From: Uranotaenia lowii
Lineage: Eukaryota > Arthropoda > Insecta > Diptera > Culicidae
Length of the DNA stretch: 64,000 bases
Direction: 5' to 3'
Assembly (NCBI RefSeq): GCF_029784155.1
Contig: NC_073692.1
Coordinates: 273,359,827 to 273,423,826 of the forward strand
Shown piece after piece: positions 1 through 10,558 of the stretch (position 1 is its first letter; each line of letters begins with the position of its first letter). A model generated the notes under the pieces. That model worked only from the letters and a program-made list of their open reading frames with translations. It made no database searches and was not told where the DNA came from. A program made the position numbers and the translations under genes.

Positions 1-590
1 AAATTTCGTCCTTGTTGGAGTTAAAAAGGTGCACCAATATTTGACTCGAAAAAATTATCTGCCGCCATGTTTGCCGCGATATCACTCAAGAAATTGAATT
101 TATTGCCTACCTGAAGGCGTTTTACCTATAAGGATATAAAAAAGTGAATGTTGAACAGCAAAATTTTCGTTGAATTAAGCAATAATAAATGATTTTTTGC
201 CAAAGTATGGTTAGTTTGCAAAAATAAGATGAACATGTAATAAAAAATTTGATGTTTGAATTACTATATTCCGTATAACCATTGCTCCATTTCTCACCAC
301 CCATCCGGTATGGTGCGTTCTGTCCACTAGTTTTGGCGTTCTACCCCGTGACTTGTTTTCTGGCTGTTTAAGATTTTCACAAAAATGTTTCCAAAATCGT
401 GTTTTTAACATATTATTTCTTTTTGATAAGATGTAAATGTGATCACTAAATCGTCGTGAACTTGCAATTTGGTTCATTGATGATGGGTATCGCTGTAAAT
501 AGCGATTATGCTTAACTGGTGCGTCTTGTACAGTTCTCCCCTACCTTTCCATGCCATATTTGTTTCCATTGGTTGGCTTCGTTAGCATAA
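1..590. other. Unassigned AT-rich sequence
   Basis: No gene, terminal repeat or tandem structure was recognised here. A minus-strand open frame of 88 codons (477 to 211) has a short basic stretch, SRGRTPKLVDR, that loosely recalls the linker after the helix-turn-helix of Tc1-like transposases. Nothing else in the frame supports that reading. The sequence just before the 150 bp repeat array starts is not otherwise distinctive. Confidence 0.3.
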
Positions 591-1431
591 ATTGAGAACT
601 TATGCTAACAAAATTGTATTGGGCTTACCTCCCTCCTCCTATGTACCTACTCACTGAAAGGAGGATGGTGTGTCAGATAATCATAGAAACCAAAATTAAT
701 TTTTATGTTAAGTTTTGTCCATTTCTCGGATTTTGTAAAAAAAAAAAAAGTTAAATGCATTCCTCTTCCCTTCCTATATTCCCAATTCTATCCTCCTACT
801 GCAAGAAAGGAATCGTTTCACATAGGAAAATTTCTAGTATTAAAATACCATCCCATGCCAAATTTGGTTTTATTTGCGTTGTAATTTATTGGGTTATGCA
901 TAAACTTGAAAGGAAGTACCATCCCCCCTTCCGTTCTCCCCATTGAATGGAGGGGTGAAAACTTAATATTCCTAAAAATATTTTTCGTATTCAAACACTT
1001 TATGATGCCAAATTTGTTATCATTTGCACGATTTATTCTCAAGTTATGCAAAAAATTTGTATGGAAGCCCCTTTTTCCCCCTTTATATCTTTCCGCTGAG
1101 AAAAGGTGGGGCTTCAATTTATTATAAAAACATTTCTCGTCTCCAATAACCCTCACATGCCAAATATGGTTCAATTTTCTCGATCAGCTCTCCAATTATA
1201 CTGAAAATTGAAAGGAAGACCTCTCCCCTCCTTTTCATCCACTTCTTTGAAGAAGTGAGGGATAGCAAATACTCATAGAAGCATTTCTCGTACCCAAATA
1301 TCGTTTCACGCCAAATTTGGTTCTATTTGCGGTTGTAGTTCTCGAGTTATGCAGTAAAAATTGTATGAAACTCCCCTTCCTCTTTCGTTACTCCCCGCTG
1401 GAAGAAGGAAGGGGTCTCAAACAATCATTAG

Positions 1432-2387
1432 CAAGGACTATAAAAATCGCTCACTCATCGAAACGCACATGAGAACGCTTCGCCGCCGGCTCGCTATTCG
1501 TTTGTGCTCAATACAATCACGAATAGCAACACAAACGATTCTACGATGGCAGTTTCTTTGTTCCTCGTTTTACAAAATATTCATGAGCGAGTCTGAGCAA
1601 CGGGATCACGAGACTCGTATTTGCTTCGTGAAAATTTAGATACCAAGCAGCCAAGCTTGCTGTTTGTTTAGAGGAGTAAGTACGTTAGTTCAAAAGAAAA
1701 AGAAAAAGGAATCTTTCGGCTCCGTACCGTACCTTCCGGGCACCGATCGTTTGAAGATTGGCTTGCCCTACACAAGTGTACACTGTTGCTGTTGATGTTA
1801 TTGATGTTCCCTCAAGCTTGTAGCTTCAAAAAGTGACGCACATTCTTCCGTAGGAAGCAATAATAATACCACTAGCATGAAGGAAATGTGTTCTTTTGGC
1901 TCGGCATATTTGCCTGAAAAGAATAATAACATCACTAACATGGATTGACTCTACCGACCGTATGCACACTGTTCTTCTTTTTTTTCAATTCCTGTTGGCC
2001 AATGCTGTTGAAAGCCAACACGGCTTGGCGTCAGTATTGTTGCTGTTAGTGTTTTTTCAAGCTCAAGCTTCGCAAAGGGACGAAGATTTTTCCACGGGAA
2101 GAAATAATATCATTACTAACACGGCTCATGAGCGGGTTGGTAAAAATTTTCACGAACCAGCTCGCTGCTACGCAATCGTCGGGTTGATGCTCAACTTTGT
2201 GTGCGAAGAGGGAAGCAAAATAAAAAGGAATCAGGAACCTTGTTCGTGTTTTCGTTTTGATCGGGATTGATTCGTGAGAACAGGAGATTCTCGCTCACAC
2301 CTCATTCGCGTTCCACGACATTCTTATGAGCAAAAATCGGAGCGATGCAGGTTCCGTCGCTCGTATGAATGAGTTTTTCAATCCTTG
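1432..2387. mobile_element. Non-autonomous hAT-like element, 956 bp, with 8 bp target duplication
   Basis: The insertion interrupts one unit of the 150 bp repeat and is bracketed by an exact 8 bp direct repeat ATCATTAG (1424-1431 and 2388-2395). The ends are imperfect inverted repeats starting CAAGGA: the left reads CAAGGACTATAAAAATCGCT, and the right, read inward, CAAGGATTGAAAAACTCATT. An 8 bp duplication with C-A-starting short TIRs is typical of hAT elements. Inside are imperfect internal duplications (for example a segment at about 1780-1885 resembling 2030-2120) and no transposase frame. It is most likely a MITE or deletion derivative moved in trans. Confidence 0.85.
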
Positions 2388-2455
2388 ATCATTAGAACAT
2401 GTCACGTTCCCGAATACCCGCCCATGCCAAATTTGGTTAATTAGTTTTTGAGTTA

Positions 2456-2557
2456 AGGCAGAAACACAATACAGCGTCGGTCGTCGCGTCACGTCAGCGG
2501 TCAACGCTGTCGATAAGTACTAAAACGCGGACGCGACGCTGTATTGTGTTTCTGCCT
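2456..2557. mobile_element. 102 bp MITE with 24 bp perfect TIRs and TTA target duplication (PIF/Harbinger-like)
   Basis: The two ends are exact inverted repeats over 24 bp, beginning AGGCAGAAACACAATACAGC. They are flanked by TTA (2453-2455 and 2558-2560), and removing one TTA plus the element restores the repeat motif GAGTTATGTAAA seen in other units. A 3 bp TWA duplication is the hallmark of PIF/Harbinger transposases. At 102 bp the element has only about 54 bp between its TIRs, so it cannot code and could fold into a long hairpin. The superfamily call rests on the duplication alone. Confidence 0.8.
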
Positions 2558-3131
2558 TTATGTAAAAAATTATAAAAGAGGCCCCTCCCCCCTTAATATC
2601 TCCCTACTGGAAAGAGGGAGGGGTCTCAAATAATCATAGAAATATTTTTCGTATCCAAATACCCTTCCATGCTAAATTTGGTTCCATTTGCTTTATTAGT
2701 TTTCGAGTTATGTAAAAAATTATGAAAGAGCCCCCCCCCTTTCTACTGGAAAGAGGGAGGGGTCTCGAATAACCATTGAATTATTTTTCGTATCCAAATA
2801 TGCCAAATTTGGTTCCAATATCTTGATTAGTTTTCGAGTTGTATGATAAATTGTAAGGTAGCCCCCCTCCCCCCTTCCTATCACCCCATTGAGAGGAGGG
2901 AGGGGTAGCTAATATTCATAGAAATATTCCTTGTTCCCAAATACCACTCCATGCCAAATTTGATACCATTTACTTGATGCGTTCTCGATTTATGCGAAAA
3001 ATTGACTTTTGCTTGGGAGGCCCCTCCCCCTGAGGGGTCTCAAACCATAATAGGAACCATCCCCTGCCTCCAATACCCCCACCTACCAAGTTTTACGCAA
3101 ATCGGTTCAGTAGTTTCCGAGTCTATAGGGA

Positions 3132-3183
<52 letters not shown>
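3132..3183 (+). repeat. (ACAG)13 microsatellite
   Basis: A perfect tetranucleotide run of 13 units at the 3' boundary of the 150 bp repeat array. A shorter, decayed version (ACAGACAGACAGATAGACAG) stands at the same place in the second copy near 21233-21252. The microsatellite is therefore part of the repeat family rather than a chance run. Confidence 0.95.
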
Positions 3184-3184
<1 letters not shown>

Positions 3185-3918
3185 AATTCATTTTTATATA
3201 TATAGATATCCGCGTTCGAAATCGCATGTGAATTTAACAGTTGCACTAGAAAGGTGAGTTCATCTGATTTTCATACGGTGATTTCCAACATAATTTCCTC
3301 GGACGCAGGTCGAAAAAAATTAACTACTTTAATAAAGTACACACAATCAAAAAATTCGGTATGCACACATTTGAAACAAATTATTGCCTTCGCAATGGAA
3401 ATATATTCAAAATTTTTTAGCTCAATTTGGACCTGAAAAACATGAAAAGGGCTCACTTACCCTACATCAAGAAAAAAAATTAAAATAAAATACGATTTTT
3501 CACTTTTTCCATACATTAATTGTTGCAAGTTTGTAACCTTATGAAACGAAGAGCTAAGCAAGTTTTTTTATCACATTTATTCCATTGACAATCATGCAGG
3601 TTTAACACAATCCCACCTGTAGGGAATAATGTATGAAATGAACAAACCTATTGCAATTCCTGATATTACACATAATAACGACAATGAAAATAAGCGTTTG
3701 AACGAAAGAGAGAAACGCTCGCCTCTCTTGATGACAAGAAAATGAAATAATTAACGTCATTCTGCTAACGACTTTCAACTCGGACGGTTGTTTGTAGCGC
3801 GTCTAAATTTGGGTGATTAAATTCAACTCTAAATTCACTACACCACCAAGCGAAGGGCCGTTCAGAAACGACGGGTATATTAAATGTGAGATTTGTGAGA
3901 AGTTTACAAAAAGCTTCA
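3184..3918. other. Unassigned AT-rich interval
   Basis: No gene or recognisable repeat was seen between the (ACAG)n tract and the left end of the mariner relic. Only short open frames of about 60 codons exist, with no familiar motif. Confidence 0.4.
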
Positions 3919-4001
3919 TACAGGGTTTGTCCGGAAAGTTATAGGCCTGATTGTTTTCCGCCACGACTTTACTTCGGAGTGTACGCGCGTCGACTGGATT
4001 A

Positions 4002-5292
4002 AAGGGTGATACGGTCAAAATTTGGTCAATATCAACTTGACGTATTTCTTTCAATTTTGCATTTAAAAAACCTGAACACCCATCATTTTGAAGATGTGTG
4101 GGTGTAGAATGTTGCTCTTATTTTGATTTTGGAATTCACTCTTCAGTTGTCAAAATGCCGTCCAAGGAAGAAGAGCAGCGTATCAACATTTTGCTCGCGC
4201 ATCGCGAAAATCCGAGCTACTCGCACGCAAAGCTGGCAAAATCGCTAAAAGTTGCCAAATCATCCGTTACAAATGTAATTAAAGTGTTTGGGGAACGTTT
4301 TTTCGACAGACGGGAAGTCTGGATTGGGGGGAAATCGAAAACCGGAAGCCGCTGCGACGACAAAGAGAGTTGCCGGTAGTTTCAAGCGAAACCCTAACCT
4401 CTCTCTCCGAGATGCCGCAAATAAGCTGGGTTGGGTGTATCGTCTACAACCGTGCATCGAGCCAAAAAACGAGCCGGACTATCGACAACAAGGCTGTGAC
4501 TCCAAATCGCGATGATGAACAAAATACGACGGCCAAAGCGCGATCCCGACGATGCTGACGAAGTTTGACTGCGTGGTAATGGACGACGAAACCAATGTCA
4601 AAGCCGACTACAAGCAGCTTTCGGGACAGGCGTTTTATACGGCAAAAGGAAGGGGAAAGGTAGTACATATTTTCAAGCACATGAAAATGTCAAAGTTCTC
4701 GAAGAAATATCTGGTTTGGCAAGCCATTTGTACATGTGGCTTGAAAAGCAGCATTTTCATAGCTTCCGGGACTGTCAACCAAGAAATTTACGTGAAAGAG
4801 TGTTTGAATAAACGTCTGCTGCCTTTCCTGAAGAAACACGGTTGTTCCGTACTGTTTTGGCCAGATATGGCAACTTGCCATTACGGTAAAAAGGCCATGG
4901 AGTGGTACAACGCCAACAACGTGCAGGTGGTTCCCAAGGACAAGAACCCTCCCAACACGCCAGAGCTCCGCTCAATTGAGAAATACTGGGCTATTGTCAA
5001 GCGGAACCTAAAGCAGACAAAAAAACTGCTAATAAAGGACGAGCAGCAGTTCAAGGCAAACTGGCTTTCTGCGGCGAAGAAGGTGGACAAGGTGGCTAAA
5101 CAAAATCTGATAGCAGAGGTTAAGCGTAAGGCCCGGCAATTCGGATTTCGAAAAGCGGAAGCCTAACTGAATATTTTTCCTGAATTATATACTAATTAAA
5201 CTTTAAAAAGAAATTTAATTTGATTTTTAAATAAACGATTTAACCGATTTGCACGCGTTTTCCCTTGACCAAATTTTGACCGTATCACCCTT
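4002..5292 (+). mobile_element. IS630-Tc1-mariner DD37E element, 1291 bp, 28 bp perfect TIRs
   Basis: Both ends begin AAGGGTGATACGGTCAAAAT and are identical for 28 bp in inverted orientation. A TA stands on each side (4000-4001 and 5293-5294), the duplication expected for this superfamily. The interior carries a transposase whose second and third catalytic acidic residues are separated by 37 residues. The DD37E group was described from mosquitoes, which supports the host inference. The intact ends suggest a comparatively recent insertion, but the N-terminal half of the gene is frameshifted, so the copy could move only with transposase supplied in trans. Confidence 0.93.
4155..5166 (+). pseudogene. 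DD37E transposase, frameshifted in the N-terminal half
   Basis: The start MPSKEEEQRINILLAHRENP (ATG at 4155) opens a helix-turn-helix region (AKLAKSLKVAKSSVTNVIK). The frame shifts near 4300, then again near 4440 and near 4550, with a TGA at 4513-4515 in one frame. From 4552 to the TAA at 5164 the catalytic half is one uninterrupted frame: first acidic motif CVVMDDET, second WPDMATCHYG, third PELRSIEKYW. Exactly 37 residues lie between the PD aspartate and the SIE glutamate. The protein would be about 335-340 residues if undamaged. It is expected to act in the nucleus as a cut-and-paste transposase binding the 28 bp TIRs. The ATG at 4552 is only the first Met after the last shift, not a real start. 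Confidence 0.9.
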
Positions 5293-5393
5293 TAGGTAGA
5301 GAACGTTCCTAGCTATCGAACGAGCGGCTGTTCGGTTGTCTCCTAGCAACGGGAGAATCTGGAGAGCCAATTTCACGCAACGGAAAGCCGAAA

Positions 5394-5630
5394 ATGCAGC
5401 GTTCGTTAGACCAGAGGTACGCGAAATTCTGTGTGAAACTCGGTAAATCTACAACAGAGACGTTTGTAATGATCAAGCAGGGTTACCAAGATGTTGATTT
5501 AGCAAGAAGTGGTGTGTTTCGCTGACACCAAGCCATTTCGGAGGGCCGGGAAGATGAAGACCGTGCTGGAAGACCTTCGACTTCGACAAACACCGAACTT
5601 GAAAATATACAAGCGTCCAATCCTTCAGAA
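5394..5630 (+). pseudogene. Mariner transposase, N-terminal helix-turn-helix fragment (truncated)
   Basis: The frame starts MQRSLDQRYAKFCVKLGKST and runs through the paired helix-turn-helix region expected at the N-terminus of mariner transposases, including EGREDEDRAGRPSTST, which corresponds to the conserved linker GRP(S/T)TS. A TGA stands where the family has Trp (before HQAISEG), so the frame is broken about 44 codons in. After about 80 codons the similarity ends and no D,D(34)D catalytic domain is present. The normal protein is near 345 residues. This is a dead fragment and predates the DD37E insertion into its leader. Confidence 0.8.
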
Positions 5631-5639
5631 AAATTAAAC

Positions 5640-7750
5640 AAACTTATTGAGTTATACAGTGTCTTGAAAAACAGATACTCGAAGACAGTATTTGTAGAAG
5701 TGAAGGTAAGGTGATACTGCCCGTGGATTTCACTAGATTTATGGAAGCTGATGAAACTCAAAGATCGCACTCTAAGCCGATGTAAAAAAAAAACTCTTTG
5801 TGAACGATGACTTGAAGGACCTGTTACTGCATTTCTCAAAAAAGCTTCAACGTGCCAAAGCGGAAGCTAAACAAAACTATTATCACAAACTTTTCAACAA
5901 ATCAAATCAAAAAACGATGTGGAAGAATTTAAACGAACTGGTTGGATGAAATCAGCCTCAAACCGAAACAATAAAATTAGAACTGGATGGAGTCCTCACA
6001 TCAGAAGAAAAGCTCGTTGTAAATGCTTTCTACGATTATTTCTGTGACGTTGGAAACTAGCTGCCACAACCCCAAGAAATATTCACGGAAATAAAACTCT
6101 AGCAGTCAACCACCACAGCAGCATATACCTACGACCAGCAACCGAGCAAGAAGTTATTGTTTTAATGAACAAACTCGCTTACTCGAAAAGTTCAGGCCCA
6201 GACGGAATTTCTGCGCAGTTCGTAAAAGTTCATCATAACATCTTAGCACCGTTGATCAGAGACGTTTTCAACGACGCTGTTCGAACAGGAGAATTCCCAG
6301 AATTGCTTAAAATCGCACGCGTCGTTCCAATCTACAAAGCTGGAAAGAAATCGATCTGTAGTAACTTCTGCTCTATACCGATCTTCAGTAAAATCTTAGA
6401 GCAACTCTTAGCAGCTAGGGTTTCGCAGTTCCTCAAGCAGTACAATCTATTAAACAATTACCAATAAGGCTTTCGAGAAGGTTCAAGTACTCTTACAGCT
6501 GCTACCGAACAAGTTGACGATATTCACAATGCCTTTGACAACCGCAAATTCATGGGAGTCTTGTTCCTGAATTCCCTATTTGCCAGCTATCTTGCAGATA
6601 GGAAACAGTTTGTACGAATTAACCAAGTGACAAGCGATTTAGGACAAGCGATTAAGGACACCTGACGTTTACATGGCAAACCCTGTCTTTTTGCCGATGA
6701 TACCTTATTGTCTTATGAACAATCTGACGTAAGCGTAATAATATCCCAAATGTCGAAAGATCTGGATACACTTCAAAGTTACTTCGATGCAAACCTTTTA
6801 TCGTTAAACCTTGAAAAGACCAAATACGTCATTTTCAAATCAACTAACCGGCATCTCGACTTTCCCAATCAACTACAAGTTGGTCAAACAGTGATTGAGA
6901 AAGTCAAAAGTTTTAAGTATCGTGGGCTGACCTTCGACGAGCTGATCAAATGGGATGCCCATATAGACCGTTTGAGGAAAGAGCCTCCAGGTTTATTCCC
7001 ACCACAAACCTCATAAGTATGTACCATGCATTTGTACAATCGAAATTGCAATATATGGTCTCCATCTGGGGAGCTGCTAGGAAAAGCGACATAAAACCAC
7101 TACAGGCCATACAAAACCGATTTCTCAAAGCAGTTTATAAAAAACCCAAACTTTTCTCAACGCTTAACTTGTTCCAAGAAGCTTCAGAGTCAATCCTACC
7201 GGTAGCCACCCTCGTAAAACTTCAGAGTGTCGTTCAGATCCACAGCATGTTGCACAACCCGCTTTTTTAGCACAACCAACAAGTTCAACATCAAAATCGC
7301 AGGTTTCCCAAACGGTCAAGAGGAAATCTACTGCAAAGAAGGGCTAACACCGAAAATATGAAGAGGTCCAGAGAATATTTCGGGAAAACGAAATTCAACA
7401 GTTTACCAGTAAACTTGAAACTCATAAGTAACAGAACCAGTTTCAAACGCAAAGTTAAAGTCCACCTTAAGATCCATGTAGCCAACTTTCTAATGTAAAA
7501 CGAGGGCAAACTAGATCGATGAACCAGAAGTAGATTAGTCCTACAGAGCCTACTTAACAGAGATTATTCTCACTGGAGGCTTGGAAAACTTAAAGTTCCT
7601 CACTTGAAAGGTAACTGCAACTAATTGCTACCATACAATATTTTTTCTCCATTTCCGCCAGCCACTGCCGCCAGCCACCTCCGCCACAAGCCGTTAACCG
7701 CCACCACCAACAATAAATCAAATAACAGAATTGTGATGGTTAAAAATATT
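5640..7750 (+). mobile_element. CR1/L2-like non-LTR retrotransposon, 5'-truncated and internally deleted
   Basis: The plus strand carries, in order, an endonuclease-RT linker segment (about 5815-5950), reverse-transcriptase motifs, and a C-terminal tail ending about 7500. It is followed by a noncoding stretch rich in CCGCC/CCACC that runs to a GTGATGG-type tail near 7735. The 5' half, including the apurinic endonuclease, is absent. The right boundary is approximate because no target duplication was found; the left boundary abuts the mariner fragment. Confidence 0.75.
5815..7498 (+). pseudogene. CR1/L2-like reverse transcriptase, heavily broken
   Basis: Recognisable blocks in order: SSGPDGISAQFVK and IARVVPIYKAGKK (about 6190-6350), SKILEQLLAARVSQFLKQYN (6390-6445), a TAA where YGFREGSST is expected (6466), the catalytic LFADDTLL at about 6690, and SKYVIF/FKYRGLTFDELIKW-type thumb sequence to about 6985, then a frameshift into the C-terminal region. 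The palm segment between GVLFL and NSLFASYLADRKQF is deleted near 6560, and a second deletion removes the block before FADD. The product would have made DNA from its own RNA at a nicked target. With two deletions and several stops it cannot be active. L2 and CR1 could not be separated by eye. Confidence 0.8.
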
Positions 7751-7799
7751 GTGAAATTTCAACATAAAATAGAAAAAATGGAAAAATATGAATAAAAGT

Positions 7800-8073
7800 G
7801 AGGAGGTTTTTATGCCTTCGGGAGAATGGTCTTGAAAGGTGACCAACTACCGGGGGCTTTTCCCTGCTCAATAAAAAAAGACACTTTTTCTCGTAAATTT
7901 CCTGGTTGAAGGGTCGCTTTTCAAGACACAGGTACATATAAATAGTTTGCCAAATAAGATATTTCTTGGAAAACTTTGATAGTATAATATGTTACAAAAT
8001 GTCTGCTTTTCCTTACGGTTACTGTTCAATACTCTTGTCCAGGAAGCTGTCTGAAATCTGCCTTGGCGTAGGT
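7800..8073 (-). pseudogene. DD37E transposase relic, distal half (minus strand)
   Basis: Read on the minus strand this contains FRQLPGQEY-like, then ILFGKLFICTCVLKSD and NQEIYEKKC-like segments. They line up in order with the DD37E transposase at 4600-4830 (QLSGQAFY, YLVWQAICTCGLKS, NQEIYVKEC). It is much more decayed, with frameshifts. The matching proximal part lies at 10559-10676 on the other side of a LINE insertion, so the two belong to one old copy. Similarity fades before 7800. Confidence 0.7.
7996..8073. repeat. Left copy of an approximately 78 bp target-site duplication
   Basis: This stretch (AAAATGTCTGCTTTTCCTTA ... CTTGGCGTAGGT) is repeated in direct orientation at 10559-10636 with about two substitutions. 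The copies bracket a minus-strand LINE, and both are pieces of the same DD37E relic. The left copy runs into a T-tract, the poly-A end of the LINE on the other strand. Confidence 0.8.
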
Positions 8074-8275
8074 TTTTTTTGTAAAAACTTTTATTTGGAC
8101 TATAAATTTCACACAACTACATCCAATTACAACTCAGAACAAAATCTAATGCTTGAACATTTAAACTATTGTTGGTATCTAGTAAAAAGTTTATATAAGT
8201 TATAAACATTTTCAGAGCCTTGCTCTTTTGTGATCTTCTTGTATTTCTTAGTTCTGGTATAGCAACCATGTGGAA

Positions 8276-10557
8276 TCATGTACTTCGAGAAAAAATTACG
8301 TTTAATTTTGACTGAAGATGGTTCCACAAGTGGGCTATTCTCGGACACGTCGACAGCATATGTTCCAGGTCTTCGGCGTTGTTTGGACAGGTACTACAAT
8401 AAGGGGTAATGGCACGGTCGGTGCGAAACATAAGACCAGCGTGAGGTATTTTCCGGTTCACCAACAAATAGTAAGTAGATTTTTCAGAAGGTGCAAGGTT
8501 TCGGCATTTCGGCATTTCCATTCGATTCCAGGATGTTCTTGCATGATCTTTGGAACTTCAAGCTTGCTCCTAAAGAAGTTATGGAGCGAAGAAGCACATG
8601 GCGACTCTATCATTTGTGGTGGCAAATACGGGGCTTCTTTGGCAATAACTTTCAAACAGGGGTAAAGAGCCGGAATACCTTTAAGATTTGGAGGATTTTC
8701 CATTTGGACTTGGAAGCAGTTTGCGAAAGGTGTAGAATTCCAGCTACGCAAAGAACGGGTGATTAATAAGGCTTTACTTTTTTGTCTTTTAAATGCAAAT
8801 TTAAGCCTCCTTTCTCAAAAGGAAGACAGAGTTGTTCTATAGCTACTCTAGTTGGATACCTGTCCCATATAAAATGGCCAATTTGGGTCGTGATTCTGGC
8901 AATTGCTGAATTTGGCATATTTATTATTGATGCCACAAACCACAGACGAAATGTAACGAAAAAGTTAATTATAACAATTTTTTGATGAATACTAAGCAAA
9001 CGCGGTTTGAAAAGCCACATCAGATGAGATGTTTTCCGTATGACATTATTCCAGTTGTAGTCAATCATTTGCTTGTGAGAGTTCAAAAAGTTATTCCTAG
9101 AATTCTTACACTTTCTTCAAATGTCATCCAATTTACGTGGGCCGCATTCTCTGGAGTGACTCCAACTCCGATGCATATCTACGGTTTTGCGTGTGTTGAG
9201 CATGGCACCAGAACATCTTTCAAAGTTTTCAAAAGCTTCTTTGATAAAAGGAAGTTTTCTATCATCAACCACAATGATGGAAATATCGTCTGCGTAAGCC
9301 ACTACCAGCTCCAAGGGATAGTTACAAATAGAGAGGAGTTTTTAAAGAAGAGGATGTAGGAAAAGGACAAACTGGTACATGCTTAAGGGATCACCTTGGC
9401 GAACAGATTGGGAATTGGCGAATGGGAAACATAGGACTGAGATTTCCGTTAATAAGAATTTTTGAACGAGACGAAGACATTATCTTATCAAGTAGGGACA
9501 CAAAACCAGGGTTAAAACCAAGGTTGCCGGAATCACAGAAAAATCTGTAATTTCACAGAATTTTGAGCAAATTTTCATCACAGAATCTGTGTCACAGAAC
9601 ACAGAATTTTGAAATTTCCACAGATTTCACAGAATTTTTAAATTTTGAATGGATTTCCGAAATTATAATTTTTTCGGCTAGTTTCAAATTTAGATTTCTT
9701 ACTTTGAATTAGAAAAGTATGATAAAATTGGTAATGGTAATTGATTTTGCCCAACTAAATTGTGAAAAACACCCAACTTATTATGAATTTTCTATGAAAT
9801 TCAAGGAAATAGCATCACAGAAATCTGTCACAGAGTTTATGGGTAAAATCACAGAAGGTCAGAATTATTTTTCTCAAAAACACAGAATTTTTTTCGGCAA
9901 CCTTGGTTAAAACACATATTTCTTAACACACCCATGAGAAATTGTATGTCCACACGATCAAAGGCGTGATCCAAGTCAAATAAAACCAATCTACCAGAAC
10001 GGCGACGACATTTAAGTTCTGCAATGCGATCTTTAATAGCGAGAACAGCCTCGAAAATATTTTTATCGGAATTTGAGCATTTTTAGTTTACGTGCAATAA
10101 GTTGTTTTCTAACATAACTTTCTCCATGCGCTGTTTCAAAATACGTGCTAGTAGCTTGTAGTCGAAGTTCAGTAAAAATATTGAACGATATGCCTTCATA
10201 GTGTCATCATTAGTTTTCTTTTTACGAAAAACCACAACTCCTTCTGTAAATTTCTCTGGAGTGTTACCTCTTAAAGCTTCATTGATGATAAGGTTCAGCT
10301 GCCGATGAAAAATATCAAACGCTTTGTGATAAAATTCTCTGGGTATTCCATCATTCCCTGGTGATTTTTTGGAACAACTCTCTTTAATGGCGAAAAATAT
10401 TTCTTGCGTGGTAATTTCATCCATCATCCTGTTGTTTGTTTCGGAGTGCTCCGGAATACTACTATTACACGGAAAATTATTATTTGACTGACATGGATGA
10501 ACAGAGTAAAGGTTAGAGAAGTAATCTAAAACATGTCTTTGGATTTCAGAGTTTGTT
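8276..10557 (-). pseudogene. LINE reverse transcriptase, minus strand, broken
   Basis: Blocks seen from N to C: KKSPGNDGIPREFYHKAF and MKAYRSIFLLNFDYKLLARI (10427-10083), FDLDHAFDRV (about 9975), LSMYLFVLFLHPLLKKLLS (about 9340), the catalytic YADD at about 9290, a thumb/connection region (9086-8763), and LMFRTDRAITPYCSTCPNNA with HMLSTCPRIAHLW (about 8440-8310). The last is a CxxC...HxxxxC pattern like the zf-RVT domain. Stops and frameshifts separate the blocks, and a 387 bp MITE splits the RT between the FDLDHAF and YADD motifs. The endonuclease is missing by 5' truncation. Confidence 0.82.
9519..9905. mobile_element. 387 bp hAT-like MITE inside the LINE
   Basis: The ends are inverted CAAGGTTGCCG, and an exact 8 bp target duplication GTTAAAAC flanks them (9511-9518 and 9906-9913). 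The interior repeats a CACAGAATTT/CACAGATTT motif many times in one direction and has no coding frame. Size, TIR and duplication length fit a hAT-mobilised MITE. Confidence 0.9.
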
Positions 10558-10558
10558 G

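Larger units (their letters stand above)
591..3183 (+). repeat. Tandem array of about 150 bp intergenic repeat units ending in (GACA)n
   Basis: A recurrent core reading ATGCCAAATTTGGTTCCATTT, a following GAGTTATGnAAAAA stretch and a pyrimidine-rich CCCCTCCCCC...GGGAGGGGTCTC stretch recur at about 855, 1003, 1157, 1308, 2425, 2668, 2799 and 2951. Spacings are 148-154 bp, with one shortened to 131. When two insertions and their target duplications are subtracted, the 1308-2425 gap becomes 153 bp and the 2425-2668 gap 138 bp, so the period holds across them. The array ends in a distinct 3' segment (CAAATCGGTTCAGTAGTTTC, then GAGTCTATAGGGAACAGACAG). A related copy lies at 14099-14470 and 20608-21253. 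Family membership is known to me only as a common insect intergenic repeat; no coding function is seen. Confidence 0.85.
3921..5640 (+). mobile_element. Mariner-family relic interrupted by a DD37E element
   Basis: The left end begins CAGGGTTTGTCCGGAAAGTT directly after a TA (3919-3920), as expected of a mariner TIR. The coding start of a mariner transposase follows at 5394. The DD37E element is inserted in the leader between them; removing it rejoins GGATTA to GGTAGAGAACG. The right part of the mariner, including the catalytic domain and right TIR, is missing: the sequence passes into LINE-like sequence at about 5620-5640. Confidence 0.75.
8074..10558 (-). mobile_element. 5'-truncated LINE with RT and zf-RVT-like C-terminus
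   Basis: The minus strand runs from within coding sequence at 10558 to a terminal A-run next to 8074. Reading it gives, in order, a linker (RHVLDYFSNLYSV), RT blocks, the active site VAYADDISII, and a cysteine/histidine-rich tail. It interrupts a DD37E relic with an unusually long target duplication and is itself interrupted by a hAT MITE at 9519-9905. The layout recalls L1/Tx1- or I-type LINEs of mosquitoes, but the clade is not settled. Confidence 0.82.

Noticed and set aside
211..477. Tc1-like transposase fragment on the minus strand
   Set aside because: Only one short basic stretch is suggestive; no second motif, no TIRs. Kept only as a remark on the interval.
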